Assembly: GCA_016256075.1 (NCBI GenBank)
Contig: SDVU01000233.1
Location: 1-16,786 of the forward strand
Length of the DNA: 16,786 nucleotides
Direction of reading: 5' to 3'
Origin: Dictyocoela muelleri
Lineage: Eukaryota; Microsporidia
The position numbers were made by a program, and so were the translations under genes. Below are positions 9,061-16,704 of this stretch, piece after piece; the stretch's first letter is position 1, and the number at the start of each line of letters is the position of its first letter. The notes beneath the pieces were generated by a model, which ran no database searches, was not told the DNA's origin, and was given only the letters and a program-made list of their open reading frames with translations.

Positions 9061-9110
9061 GGTATAGGGCAACTCGTACCAGTGGGACGAGTTGCCAGAT
9101 TTTCGTCCCG
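9061..9110. repeat. Left inverted end of MULE-1 with hairpin
   Basis: The left end pairs with 10628-10676 as an inverted repeat. Inside it, AACTCGTACC and GGGACGAGTT at 9071-9093 form a hairpin with a 3-base loop and one mismatch. Confidence 0.8.
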
Positions 9111-9323
9111 AAAATATTCCCCTAAAAAAATCATTATCCTTAATATAAAATTTATAAAAAAATAATTTTAAATAAATATAAAGATATTTAAACTATAATT
9201 TGTAATGTTTTTTAATCAAATTACCAAAAATAATAATTAAATTTATTTATTTATTAGAATATTTTATTATTTAATTTTAATAATGCTGCTATCACTTTTA
9301 AATATTAAATATCGGGATATGTA

Positions 9324-10612
9324 TCATATTTTGTAATTTTCGCTAAAAATATTTTCTTTATCATTTAAAATATTGTGATCACGGATAAATAATTTATTTA
9401 TATTATTTTCTGTAATGGATTGTTGTTTCTTCAATTCAAATTCATAGAGACACGGATGTGCTTTTATAAAATTGTTATTTAAAGACAGATGTCAACCACA
9501 AGACAATTAGCTGTTATGGGAATATTTGAAGCTAGTCTACTCACAACTGATCAAAAATGTACTGAAAATATAGACTTGGCTGATTCTTAATCAACATCAA
9601 ACAGTAGTATTTTTTGAAATCAAGCCAAATTTCCCAGATTTTCTCAATTTTACTTTTCGATAAAAAATTTTCTAATTTTTCTATTTCTTCTTTAAAATAA
9701 TTTAAGGGAACAATTGCTAAAGCATGAATTAAACAATAACATTCACAAAATTTTGGATTTGTCTTATATTGAATGATTAAGTTTCTTTTTTGAATTTTTC
9801 GGAACAAAATTTGTGAAAAATGGAAAAAACATCCATTGATATTGGTATTAATAAATATTTCTTTTAATGCCATGAAGGCAGCCATTTAAAATCTATAATA
9901 ATAAATAGTGGTTCTTTTTTTTTCCTTTAATTATATTGAATGAGTTCAGATAACTTTTTTTTATCTATTACTCATAATAATATATACAAAAGGGAAAAAT
10001 TGTTGTTAATTTTTCCCATAATTGTATATAATTGTTCAAAACTTCTTGGACAGGATTTGAAAGTTCCATAACAATACCAAACATCAGATTTTTTTCAAAT
10101 AGGATAAATGTGATTCTGTTGAAAAAATTAAAAATCTATTTTCTGTTTCTGAGCCTGAATCGTGTATTAAAAATAATTCATCGGCATATGTTGTTCTTAT
10201 TTCAATAGAAGTTCATTATAATTATTACTAATATTATTTTTTTTTGAAATTTTGTAATATTATAAATAAAGTTTCTTGTAATTGAAAGATGTTTCAAAAT
10301 AGAAGTATTAACTATTCCAACTTCTTTTGTTATAATATCACGAGGTCTTTCTGATACTATCAGAGATCTATTCCTCGCATTATCTTTCAAATACTCAGAT
10401 TCATTCATTTCCAAAGATATATCATGAGAATGAAGAATACTGTCTGAAAATTGTTCATTCTTTAAATATAATCTTCATTTACATTTTCGATCTATACATC
10501 TTCACGTCAATCTATCTCTTACTGATCGATGTAAGTTGTAAGAGTAGCCTTGGTATAATATGACTTTTTCGCCTCTTTGAATTTTAATAAAATAAATTTG
10601 ATCATGATTCAT
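9324..10612 (-). pseudogene. MULE transposase with FLYWCH-like N-terminus (MULE-1)
   Basis: The candidate start is the ATG at 10612 (MNHDQIYFIK). A FLYWCH-like finger follows, traced through stops: RCIDRKCK supplies the two Cys and ILHSHD the two His, near 10430-10510. Next is a helical region (ERPRDIITKE, then ILKHLSITRNFIYNI) in the open frame at 10202-10414. The core continues in the open frame at 9541-9885, with the GCFFHFSQILFRKIQ motif. The region of the catalytic Glu near 9510 reads ANCLVVD, so the Glu appears lost. The C-terminal tail (HPCLYEFELKKQQ) can be read in another frame down to a stop at 9324. Full length was about 430 residues. It is closest in layout to MULE-3. Confidence 0.75.
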
Positions 10613-10627
10613 AGGGTTTATTTTTTG

Positions 10628-10676
10628 GGGACGAAAATCAGACTACTCGTCTCACTGGGACGAGTTGAGGATAGCC
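10628..10676. repeat. Right inverted end of MULE-1 with hairpin
   Basis: Inverted counterpart of 9061-9110. ACTCGTCTC and GGGACGAGT at 10645-10665 form a hairpin around a short loop, as in the left end. Confidence 0.8.
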
Positions 10677-10685
10677 TAAGGGCAT

Positions 10686-10749
10686 ATTTAATCGTGATGA
10701 AACAGCTTTATATTATAAAAAAATTCCTATGAAAAGTTTTGTTATAAAA
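10686..10749 (+). repeat. Long direct repeat flanking MULE-1, right copy
   Basis: Second copy of the target block at 8991-9053. The pogo D catalytic region reads on from here without a gap, so this copy carries the continuous gene. Confidence 0.85.
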
Positions 10750-11157
10750 GATTATCCATGTTTAGGAATAAGAAAATAAGAATACCAGCGTTTTTAATTG
10801 CGGTATGGCAGGTTAAAAGTTAAATCCCTTAGTTATTGGGAAGTTTAAATCGCCCAGAGCATTTAAAAATTTCTCGGCTGCAGAAGTACGTGTTAAATAT
10901 ACTAATTCGAAAAAGCATGGATGAACAAAGAAATTTTTTTCAATTATCTAAATGGTTTAAACGATGATATGATTGTTTAAAGTATAAAAATTGCGCTTTT
11001 ATTAGATAATGCGCCATCACATCCCATGATAAAATTTATTAATATTGAATTACTATTTTTACCGAAAAATACAACATCTATTATTCAGCCATTAGATATG
11101 GGAATCATAAAGAGTTTTAAAAATTATTATTCCAATTCATTAATAGATTCATTAGTA

Positions 11158-11166
11158 GTTGGCTTT
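11158..11166 (+). repeat. 9-bp target duplication of MULE-2, left
   Basis: GTTGGCTTT here and again at 12879-12887, exactly at the two outer borders of MULE-2. Nine bases is the usual MULE duplication. Confidence 0.85.
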
Positions 11167-11226
11167 GGTTAGGGTCCAAAATGTCGAAAAACCAAAATGT
11201 CGAAAAACCAAAATGTCGAAAAAATT
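11167..11226. repeat. Left end of MULE-2, three 16-bp units
   Basis: Three near-identical head-to-tail units of CCAAAATGTCGAAAAA lie just inside the outermost ten bases. Confidence 0.9.
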
Positions 11227-11354
11227 TAAAATTATTAATTTTAATATGTATTTACTAAGACAAGATAAAAACACGACTCATAATACACGAACTGAACATT
11301 TATTTATTTATTAAAAAATTTATAAACAAAAAGTGAATTTGTTTGAAAATCTAT

Positions 11355-12762
11355 TTAGAAGATTAATTTTATTGAGTTTTTGAGCTCTTTAATTAGATCA
11401 ATCAAGGTCGTTTCACCATTTTGATACTGCATCCAAAGTCGTAGAATTTTTTCTTCCTGAGTAACATAAATTCTTTTTCTCGATTTAGGCTTTCCACCTC
11501 CGAGTATTCGTCGGAGTTCTATGTCTCTATAAATATGAATTGATTTTAAAATTGACCCGATCTCCCAAAAACTTGCACTTGTTTTGTTTATTTTCTTATT
11601 GAGTTTTGAATGAAACCCTTCGGCTGAATTGTTTGTCCTGCCTCTTAATATGCATAAATAGTTCCAGTTTTGATAGCCAAATAAAGATTCTTCGCTATTT
11701 CTTAGCAATACATGTTCAATATAATTTTTAAGTTCTAATGCAGAAACATTTTACATAGGCCAAAATGTTAGTATATATTCCTAAACTGTATTAATACTCA
11801 ATACTGGTATTAGAGAGAGTGTAGATGTAAGTTGAACGCAGTTTTTTAAATTTTCATTTTGATGAAAAAGTGTTGTAAGACCCAAATTTTGAACCTTTCT
11901 CTAGATAGCTTGGCCAAAATAGAAATAACATCCTTTTATCTCTGCAGTAGGCCAAACAGTTCGAATTTCATTTAACGTTGCTTGCTCAAAATCTATCTGC
12001 ACTACATCAGGGTTAAAACAAACATTTTTATCTAAAAGTTTTTGTTTTATGTGTGAAACAACTTTGTATATATCCTCTCAGTTTTGCCATTAAGGAAACA
12101 ATAAATTAATGGGAAACTTTGTTCTGAGAAAAATCCATTATAATGTAGATCTGAAAAAAAGAAGATGAATATGATTTGAAAGTCCCGTCTATAACAATTT
12201 TAAAATTTCGTGCTTCAGAAAAGCGGTTTATATATGTAGAGTCACCCAAAACCACCATTAAATCGCCCTCAAATTCGACATGAAGAAGCAAGTCTCTGTT
12301 TTCATCGATTTTAAAAAAATCTAAATCGAATGAGTTTCTGTCTAAAATTCTGCCGGTTGGAGCTTCCATTGATTTCCAACGACTGATATTGCTTTTAACC
12401 GAATCGAAAGAAGGTAACAAGTGAGCAATACTTATAGTAGTTTTATAGCTGGCTTCGAGAATTTGTTTTGCTTGATCATAAATATCCTGGGATGATCTAT
12501 AAGGATTTGAAATTATATTGCTTTTCAATAAATCGCGGATTTGATATTTTATTACTTTCTCTATCTCATTAAAGTGTGTGTGAACTCCTTTAACTTCAAC
12601 TAAATCCTGTACTACTGTTGTTGCTCTAACAACACAATGTTCCGAGGAACACTTCCAGTATCTCCTGTTATCTGCCACAGTCTTATTGATTCTAAAGACA
12701 AAATTATCTACCACTAGCATCGCCTTTTGCTTGTTACTTAAAAGAAATATTATATTAACCAT
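11355..12762 (-). pseudogene. MULE transposase with FLYWCH zinc finger (MULE-2)
   Basis: The likely start is the ATG at 12762 (MVNIIFLLSNKQKAML), which aligns with the MULE-4 start. The open frame extends farther upstream only because the terminal tandem array reads through. The FLYWCH finger is complete: YWKCSSEHCVVRATT, then VKGVHTHFNE. The catalytic core starts at IDGTFKSYSSSFFQIY (first Asp, near 12185). A frame change near 12110-12120 ends the clean N-terminal half. The second Asp (QIDFEQATLNE) and the GCYFYFGQ motif can be traced in 11900-12010, and the Glu (NNSAEGFHSKLN) lies in the open frame 11355-11708. Total length is about 465 residues. Among the MULEs here, its N-terminal half is the best preserved. 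Confidence 0.88.
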
Positions 12763-12769
12763 GGGGCAA

Positions 12770-12878
12770 ATTTTTTTTTCGACATTTTGGTTTTTCGACA
12801 TTTTTTTTGACATTTTTTTTGACATTTTTTTGACATTTTTTTTGACATTTTGGTTTTTCGACATTTTGGGCCTCCACG
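12770..12878. repeat. Right end of MULE-2, expanded and eroded unit array
   Basis: This is the inverted counterpart of the left end, but longer. The outer and inner units keep the CGACATTTTGG form, while about four middle units have shrunk to a TTTTTTTTGACA type. The array has probably grown by slippage. Confidence 0.85.
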
Positions 12879-12887
12879 GTTGGCTTT
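12879..12887 (+). repeat. 9-bp target duplication of MULE-2, right
   Basis: GTTGGCTTT, identical to 11158-11166. The pogo D gene resumes here. Confidence 0.85.
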
Positions 12888-13306
12888 ATACCGTTAGATT
12901 CTGATATTTTCAAATATAATACTATCAAGTTTGCCATTATCTTAATTTCAATTTCTTGGAATTTAGTGTCTGTTTAATCTATAATAAATTCTTTTAAGAA
13001 AGGACTGATAGATAATATTGATAACCACTCATTCAAAAAAAGGGATAAATGAGGAAAATATTATAGAAAAGATGGTTGATAGATTTTATGATGAATCTCT
13101 TGAGATTGAAGATGAACATACAAATCCAATGAGTATAAATGAGAACAACCTAGAATTTAATTAAAACAACACCGTCTCATTTCGATGCTTTTTATCAAAT
13201 TACTAGTGAATTGACATCTCCTAAACTTAAAGAATTGAAATTGATAAAGATTAAGTTAATCAAAGAATGGATGAAAAAATATGGATTTGGAAGCCAAAAT
13301 AACTAA
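12879..13306 (+). pseudogene. pogo D transposase, C-terminal part
   Basis: Traces of the end of the DDE domain are visible: IKFAIILISISWNLVSV and SIINSFKKGL match the family motif of a helix with WNxV followed by TIxNCFRKAGF. An acidic tail follows (EKMVDRFYDESLEIEDE, then TSPKLKELKLIKIKLIKEWM) and ends at a stop at 13304-13306. A stop near 12976 and at least two frame changes break the reading. The Ginger-like element begins 26 bp farther on. Confidence 0.75.
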
Positions 13307-13327
13307 TTACCAAAAAATATAAATCTA

Positions 13328-13332
13328 TTTAT
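13328..13332 (+). repeat. 5-bp target duplication of the Ginger-like element, left
   Basis: TTTAT directly precedes TGTCAC at 13333. The same five bases follow GTGACA at 16699. Confidence 0.65.
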
Positions 13333-13497
13333 TGTCACAGGCATATGGTGTCCCATTTTTTTATTTTTTTATTAAATTTAAAATTGATTAAAATTGATTA
13401 ATAATGTTAATATTTTTTTAAAACAAACTTTAATGATAATGGTATTTTGTATTTTTTAATATAAAAAAGTAAAAAACATTTATTATGAAATTAATAT
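13333..13497. repeat. Left inverted end of the Ginger-like element
   Basis: It starts TGTCACAGGCATA, then TGGTGTCCCATTTTTTT, followed by AT-rich blocks including AAACAAACTTTAATGATA and ATGAAATTAAT. All recur inverted at 16510-16699. The right end has about 16 extra bases between the first two blocks. Confidence 0.85.
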
Positions 13498-13689
13498 CTT
13501 TAAATATAATTTAAAAAAACGAAATTACCCACTACATTACACACAATCGATTTCCTGCTAATATTCTTACAAATAAGGATAAAAAGTTTTAAAAGGAAAG
13601 CAAATAAATTTGAATTAGACACAGAAAAGAGTAATTCATTATTATTTATAAAATCAAGCATTTAAAGTTAAGATTCTTTGCAGTAGAAG

Positions 13690-14618
13690 GTGTTAGAAAC
13701 AAAAAAGAATATATATATCTTTGATTCACCTTCTACTGGGCACCCTGGCAGATATCTTTTATCACATTTACTAAATATAAAATTATATAATTTTACTAGG
13801 GATGAAATAAGGGGTGTTTTTGGGCAATGTTCGATTTGTAATGCTTGGAATCTTTTAATACACGACCTATAATAACACCAATAAGAGCATATTTCATTGG
13901 TGATATATTTATATTTGATCTAGTGGATTTAAGACATTATTATAATCAAAACGGTGGGTCTAAGTGGTTGTTGGTTGGATTAGTTAGTTTTAGCAATTTT
14001 TCATGGACATTTGCGTTAAAAACGAAATCAGTAGAAATAGTATTAAAAAACATAAAATACGTTTTTTTAATATTTAAGCCCCCTCTAATCTTGCATACAG
14101 ATAATTGAAGGAAATTTGTGAATCAGAGAAGTAGTAATTTATGCGTCAAATTTTATGTTTCTCATGTAAGAGGCAGTGCAAGATGTTCATGGGTACACGA
14201 TCAAGTAAAACGATTAAATCAAACTCTAAAATATATGATTTCTTCTAAATGTTTTTCTGAAAATTTAAATTTTATTGACCAGGTATACATCAAAATCACA
14301 TACTGGTATAATCAAATTATACATGGTACTACACGATTTTCACATTTCAATTAATGTATAGGTCAAATTATGAAAATACTGTTGATAGATTTTATACAAA
14401 TGATGAAATCAATTCTATATTAAATCAAAATAGGTTAAGGACAGCAGAAGATATTTATATTGAAAACAGGGAAGAGGGAAATTTCATAACGTGGGAAATG
14501 AATACTAGTCGTGAAATCCGAGATATAAATGTGTCTAATACTGATATAAGTGCTGATAGGATGATAAGGAGATTTTTGTGGGTAAATGATATAAATGTAT
14601 TGCAAATAGGGTGTCAAG
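13690..14618 (+). pseudogene. rve-type integrase remnant, N-terminal and core part
   Basis: Recognisable parts, in order: a zinc-binding H2C2 segment (TGHPGRYLLSHLL, then FGQCSICNAWN, about 13735-13855); the integrase core with its first acidic region (DIFIFDLVDLRHYY, about 13905-13940); the second (LILHTDN, about 14087-14108); and the family helix SWVHDQVKRLNQTLK (about 14190-14235). A C-terminal region follows (YRSNYENTVDRFYTNDEI) that continues to the MULE-3 insertion. The protein would have joined the element's ends to new target DNA. The pieces are not in one frame, and the gene is broken in several places. The last 78 bp are repeated beyond MULE-3. Confidence 0.75.
14541..14618 (+). repeat. 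Long direct repeat flanking MULE-3, left copy
   Basis: These 78 bp of the integrase gene recur at 16245-16321. By eye the copies differ by about two substitutions and one single-base length change. The repeat ends exactly where MULE-3 sequence begins. Confidence 0.88.
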
Positions 14619-14628
14619 CGTTTTGTCC

Positions 14629-14651
14629 AAATTGGCCTTTCAGGCCAATTT
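14629..14651. repeat. Perfect hairpin in the left end of MULE-3
   Basis: AAATTGGCC, then five loop bases, then GGCCAATTT. Nine paired bases lie about ten bases inside the element border. Confidence 0.85.
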
Positions 14652-14842
14652 ATAAAAAAAACGGACATTTCGACTGAAAAAAAGGGGTGTATTTTTTTTT
14701 GAAAAAACCCCTAATGACACAAAAATAAAAAAATTTTTCCAATTTCATAAATAAATCATAAAATTTATTTAAATTTTAAAATCATAAACCATAGCTATTG
14801 CTTTTAAAAATAAATCTTCAAAATAATCATCAAATTTTAAAA

Positions 14843-16166
14843 TTATTTTCTTAAATTTTCGCGCTTAACTTTCGATCTTTCAGGGATATTTGTTATGCTA
14901 CTCATTGTTATGATTTCATTTATTTTTTTATCCTTAATATGATCTTGCGTTCTTAATATCATTAGTAGTTTCGTTAGTGATGTATGATTGTTTTTGAGCA
15001 ATGAATTCAACGATCTGTTAAAACCTTCACAAAAATTAGTGGATAGAGAAAAGTTATTAATAAAACGTTCATAGCATCCCCAGTCCTCTGATGCTAGTTT
15101 AAATTTTTTTATGAATTTTTTATTAAATAACTCAATTATGCTTTTTTCATTATTATTATCAGATTTTTGATTAAAATTTTCTTTAAATTTCTCAAACATT
15201 ATTTCGCGATTATTCTTTGGTACGAAAGCTATGGATAATAACATTTTAATGTAAAAAAGAAATTCATTTGAATTTTTATATTTTTTTACAAGATCATTCT
15301 GTTGAATATCTCGCCAAACGATCTGTGAAAGATGAAATAGGCAGAAATAAAATTTCGTCTGTGGAAAAATTTTATTGGCACACGTAAGAGGCGCTGGTTC
15401 AAAATCAAAAATCCAATATATGGGTTGATTGTTACCCGCTATTCTTTTTACTTCTTCAAAAAATCTTGAATGGGTTTCTTCGGTTTTCGAAGATAAAATC
15501 CCGAAAACAATTAATATATATTTATCAAAAATCTCTGCATAAATGACATATATCTGATAGAAATTCAACGGAGCCATTTTAAACGTTCCATCATATAACC
15601 ATATCTTAGAATTTTTTAAAAAACATAATTTTTCTATTTGGCTAGTAAGATTATCCTGTTTTTATATAAATCCCCGCTATCATACTGAACATATTTATAT
15701 CCACTAATTGTGTATTTAAGTTCCTCGGGAATATCGTATAGTGAATCGTATTTGTTATTTTCAATTTCATTATTCCTGATCCTATTTATATATCTATAAA
15801 TTGTCCTTTTTGTCGAAAATTTACCGATTTCTGCAGAATCCATACATTTAAATACTTCAGATATAATTTGGTTGGCATTTAAAACCGAATTTTTTGCCAA
15901 TTTTTAAATCTTGTTTCACCCTATTATTTTATTAATTTGCTCATTCGCTAAGCTGTCACAAGTATGATATAATTCATTTTCATTGATTATAGTTTTCCCC
16001 TATGTTAACAACTTGATACGGCATTTACGGTCATAACATCTCCATTTTTTAGCGTACTTTTATCTTCAATTAAATAATATAACTGTTGTTTTTATAATAA
16101 TTGCCTCTTTATTTCTTTGTGTTTTTATAAAGATTAATTTTTCTAGTTGGTGTTCTGATCATACAT
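14843..16166 (-). pseudogene. MULE transposase with FLYWCH-like N-terminus (MULE-3)
   Basis: The candidate start is the ATG at 16166. A FLYWCH-like finger is traced through stops (WRCYDRKCRIK, then ELYHTCDS, so the last ligand reads Cys instead of His). The open frame at 15634-15900 covers the helical linker (IGKFSTKRTIYRYINRIR). A frame change near 15650 leads into the catalytic core: first Asp in WLYDGTFKMAP just upstream of 15577, second in WIFDFEPAPLTC, then FYFCLFHLSQIVWRDIQ, and the Glu in TNFCEGFNRSLN. The open frame runs to its stop at 14843. All three catalytic acids of the MULE core are still readable. Length is about 440 residues. Confidence 0.85.
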
Positions 16167-16170
16167 ATGT

Positions 16171-16244
16171 AAGGGGTATTCTAAAAAAAAAGTACGCACC
16201 TTTTTTCAGTCAAAATGTCACAAAATTTGAAATGTCACCAAGCC
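16171..16244. repeat. Right inverted end of MULE-3
   Basis: It is inverted relative to the left end. Read inward it starts GGCTTGGTGACATTTC and carries two TGACATTT-type units before GACTGAAAAAAGG. The left end has the hairpin where this end has the extra unit. Confidence 0.7.
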
Positions 16245-16321
16245 CTGATATAAGTGCTGATAGGATGATAGGAGATCTATGTGGGTAAATGATATAAATG
16301 TATTGCAAATAGGGTGTCAAG
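16245..16321 (+). repeat. Long direct repeat flanking MULE-3, right copy
   Basis: Second copy (77 bp) of 14541-14618. The integrase gene reads on from it, so the target was duplicated when MULE-3 entered or during the repair that followed. Confidence 0.88.
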
Positions 16322-16515
16322 TTATAAGGAGAGTACATATAGATGCAAATATAAATACTAGGGCCCGTACTCTTTTCGAACACTTAGATACACAAGTATA
16401 TATAATCGTAGGGGTGAATCATGAAAATAACTTGGCTTCATTGCAAGCTGTTTATGAACCAGAAATTATTTTAATTAACATTCCTTCAAGAGATTTAGCA
16501 TTTTTAAATAATTAA
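16245..16515 (+). pseudogene. rve-type integrase remnant, C-terminal part
   Basis: After the repeated target block, an open frame continues with VIRRVHIDANINTRARTLF, then HLDTQVYIIVGVNHENN, and ends at a stop at 16513-16515, inside the start of the right inverted end. I do not recognise a named domain. By position it is the C-terminal region of the integrase split by MULE-3. Confidence 0.65.
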
Positions 16516-16699
16516 TTTCATATTGGTGTTTTTTTAATTTTTTTTTATTAAAAAAATACAAAACACCCCTATCATTAAAGTTTGTTTTGAAAAAAAAAAT
16601 TTATTAACATATTAATCAATTTAAAATTTAATAAAAAAAAATTAAAAAAGATTAAAAAAATGGGACACCATAAGTCTAGTACACAATATGCCAGTGACA
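16510..16699. repeat. Right inverted end of the Ginger-like element
   Basis: Inverted counterpart of 13333-13497, ending TGGGACACCA, about 17 bases of extra sequence, then TATGCCAGTGACA. The gene's stop codon lies just inside it. Confidence 0.85.
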
Positions 16700-16704
16700 T
16701 TTAT
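16700..16704 (+). repeat. 5-bp target duplication of the Ginger-like element, right
   Basis: TTTAT, matching 13328-13332. Confidence 0.65.

Larger units (their letters stand above)
9054..10685 (-). mobile_element. MULE transposon inserted in pogo D (MULE-1)
   Basis: About 1,632 bp, with the transposase on the minus strand. The ends are inverted repeats of about 50 bp: 9061-9110 and 10628-10676 share AACTCGT, CCAGTG, GACGAGT and GATTTTCGTCCC. Each end holds a hairpin. The gene in which it sits resumes directly beyond the right boundary with a second copy of about 63 bp of target. Length and gene content match MULE-3. Confidence 0.85.
10686..11166 (+). pseudogene. pogo D transposase, middle of the DDE core
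   Basis: It resumes at DETALYYKKIPMKSFVIKDY. After several stops and frame changes it reads MNKEIFFNYLNGLNDDMI, then ALLLDNAPSHP with the second catalytic Asp near 11010, then LFLPKNTTSIIQPLD with the third Asp near 11095. It continues with IIKSFKNYYSN. These are textbook pogo/Tigger motifs. The piece stops at the 9-bp target duplication of MULE-2. Confidence 0.85.
11167..12878 (-). mobile_element. MULE transposon with tandem-unit ends (MULE-2)
   Basis: 1,712 bp, bounded by perfect 9-bp direct repeats. Both ends are arrays of CCAAAATGTCGAAAAA units: three at the left (11177-11226) and a longer, eroded array at the right (12770-12870). The outermost bases are GGTTAGGG at the left and CGTGGAGG read inward from the right, like MULE-4. 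The gene between is on the minus strand and is closely related to that of MULE-4, although the 16-bp end unit has a different sequence. Confidence 0.9.
14619..16244 (-). mobile_element. MULE transposon inserted in the Ginger-like element (MULE-3)
   Basis: About 1,626 bp, with the transposase on the minus strand. Inverted ends share CATTT, CGACTGAAAAAA, GGNGNGTA, a T-run and the block ACCCCT (14664-14714 against 16171-16220). The outer parts are more diverged and built of short TGTC/TGAC-type units. A hairpin lies at 14629-14651. Its length is within six bases of MULE-1 if both are bounded by their long direct repeats. Confidence 0.85.
13333..16699 (+). mobile_element. Ginger-like integrase-bearing element, broken, split by MULE-3
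   Basis: The ends start TGTCAC and are inverted copies of each other for about 165-190 bp. A 5-bp duplication (TTTAT) flanks them. The only protein traces are of an rve-type integrase with an H2C2 zinc-binding head, the type related to KRBA2/GIN proteins. Without MULE-3 and its duplicated target the element would be about 1.66 kb. Inverted rather than direct ends, the small size, and the lack of any reverse transcriptase, capsid or polymerase trace point to a Ginger-type DNA transposon, not an LTR element or Polinton. It is broken, with several breaks besides the MULE-3 insertion. It is treated here as a fossil. Confidence 0.75.

Noticed and set aside
8991-10749. Reading the 63-bp repeats around MULE-1 as LTRs
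   Set aside because: They are coding sequence of the pogo D target and continue into that gene. The element between has its own inverted ends and a MULE gene.
12686-12937. Open frames on both strands with repetitive Lys/Phe-rich proteins
   Set aside because: They only read through the tandem units of the right end of MULE-2. The minus-strand transposase start is at 12762, so the upstream MSKNQNVKK-type extension is repeat, not protein.
14435-14668. Minus-strand open frame over the integrase region
   Set aside because: It is the shadow of the plus-strand integrase frame and runs across the MULE-3 border.
13333-16699. Reading the integrase element as an LTR retrotransposon or Polinton fragment
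   Set aside because: The ends are inverted, not direct, the duplication is 5 bp, and there is no reverse transcriptase, protease, capsid or DNA polymerase trace. The element is also too short.
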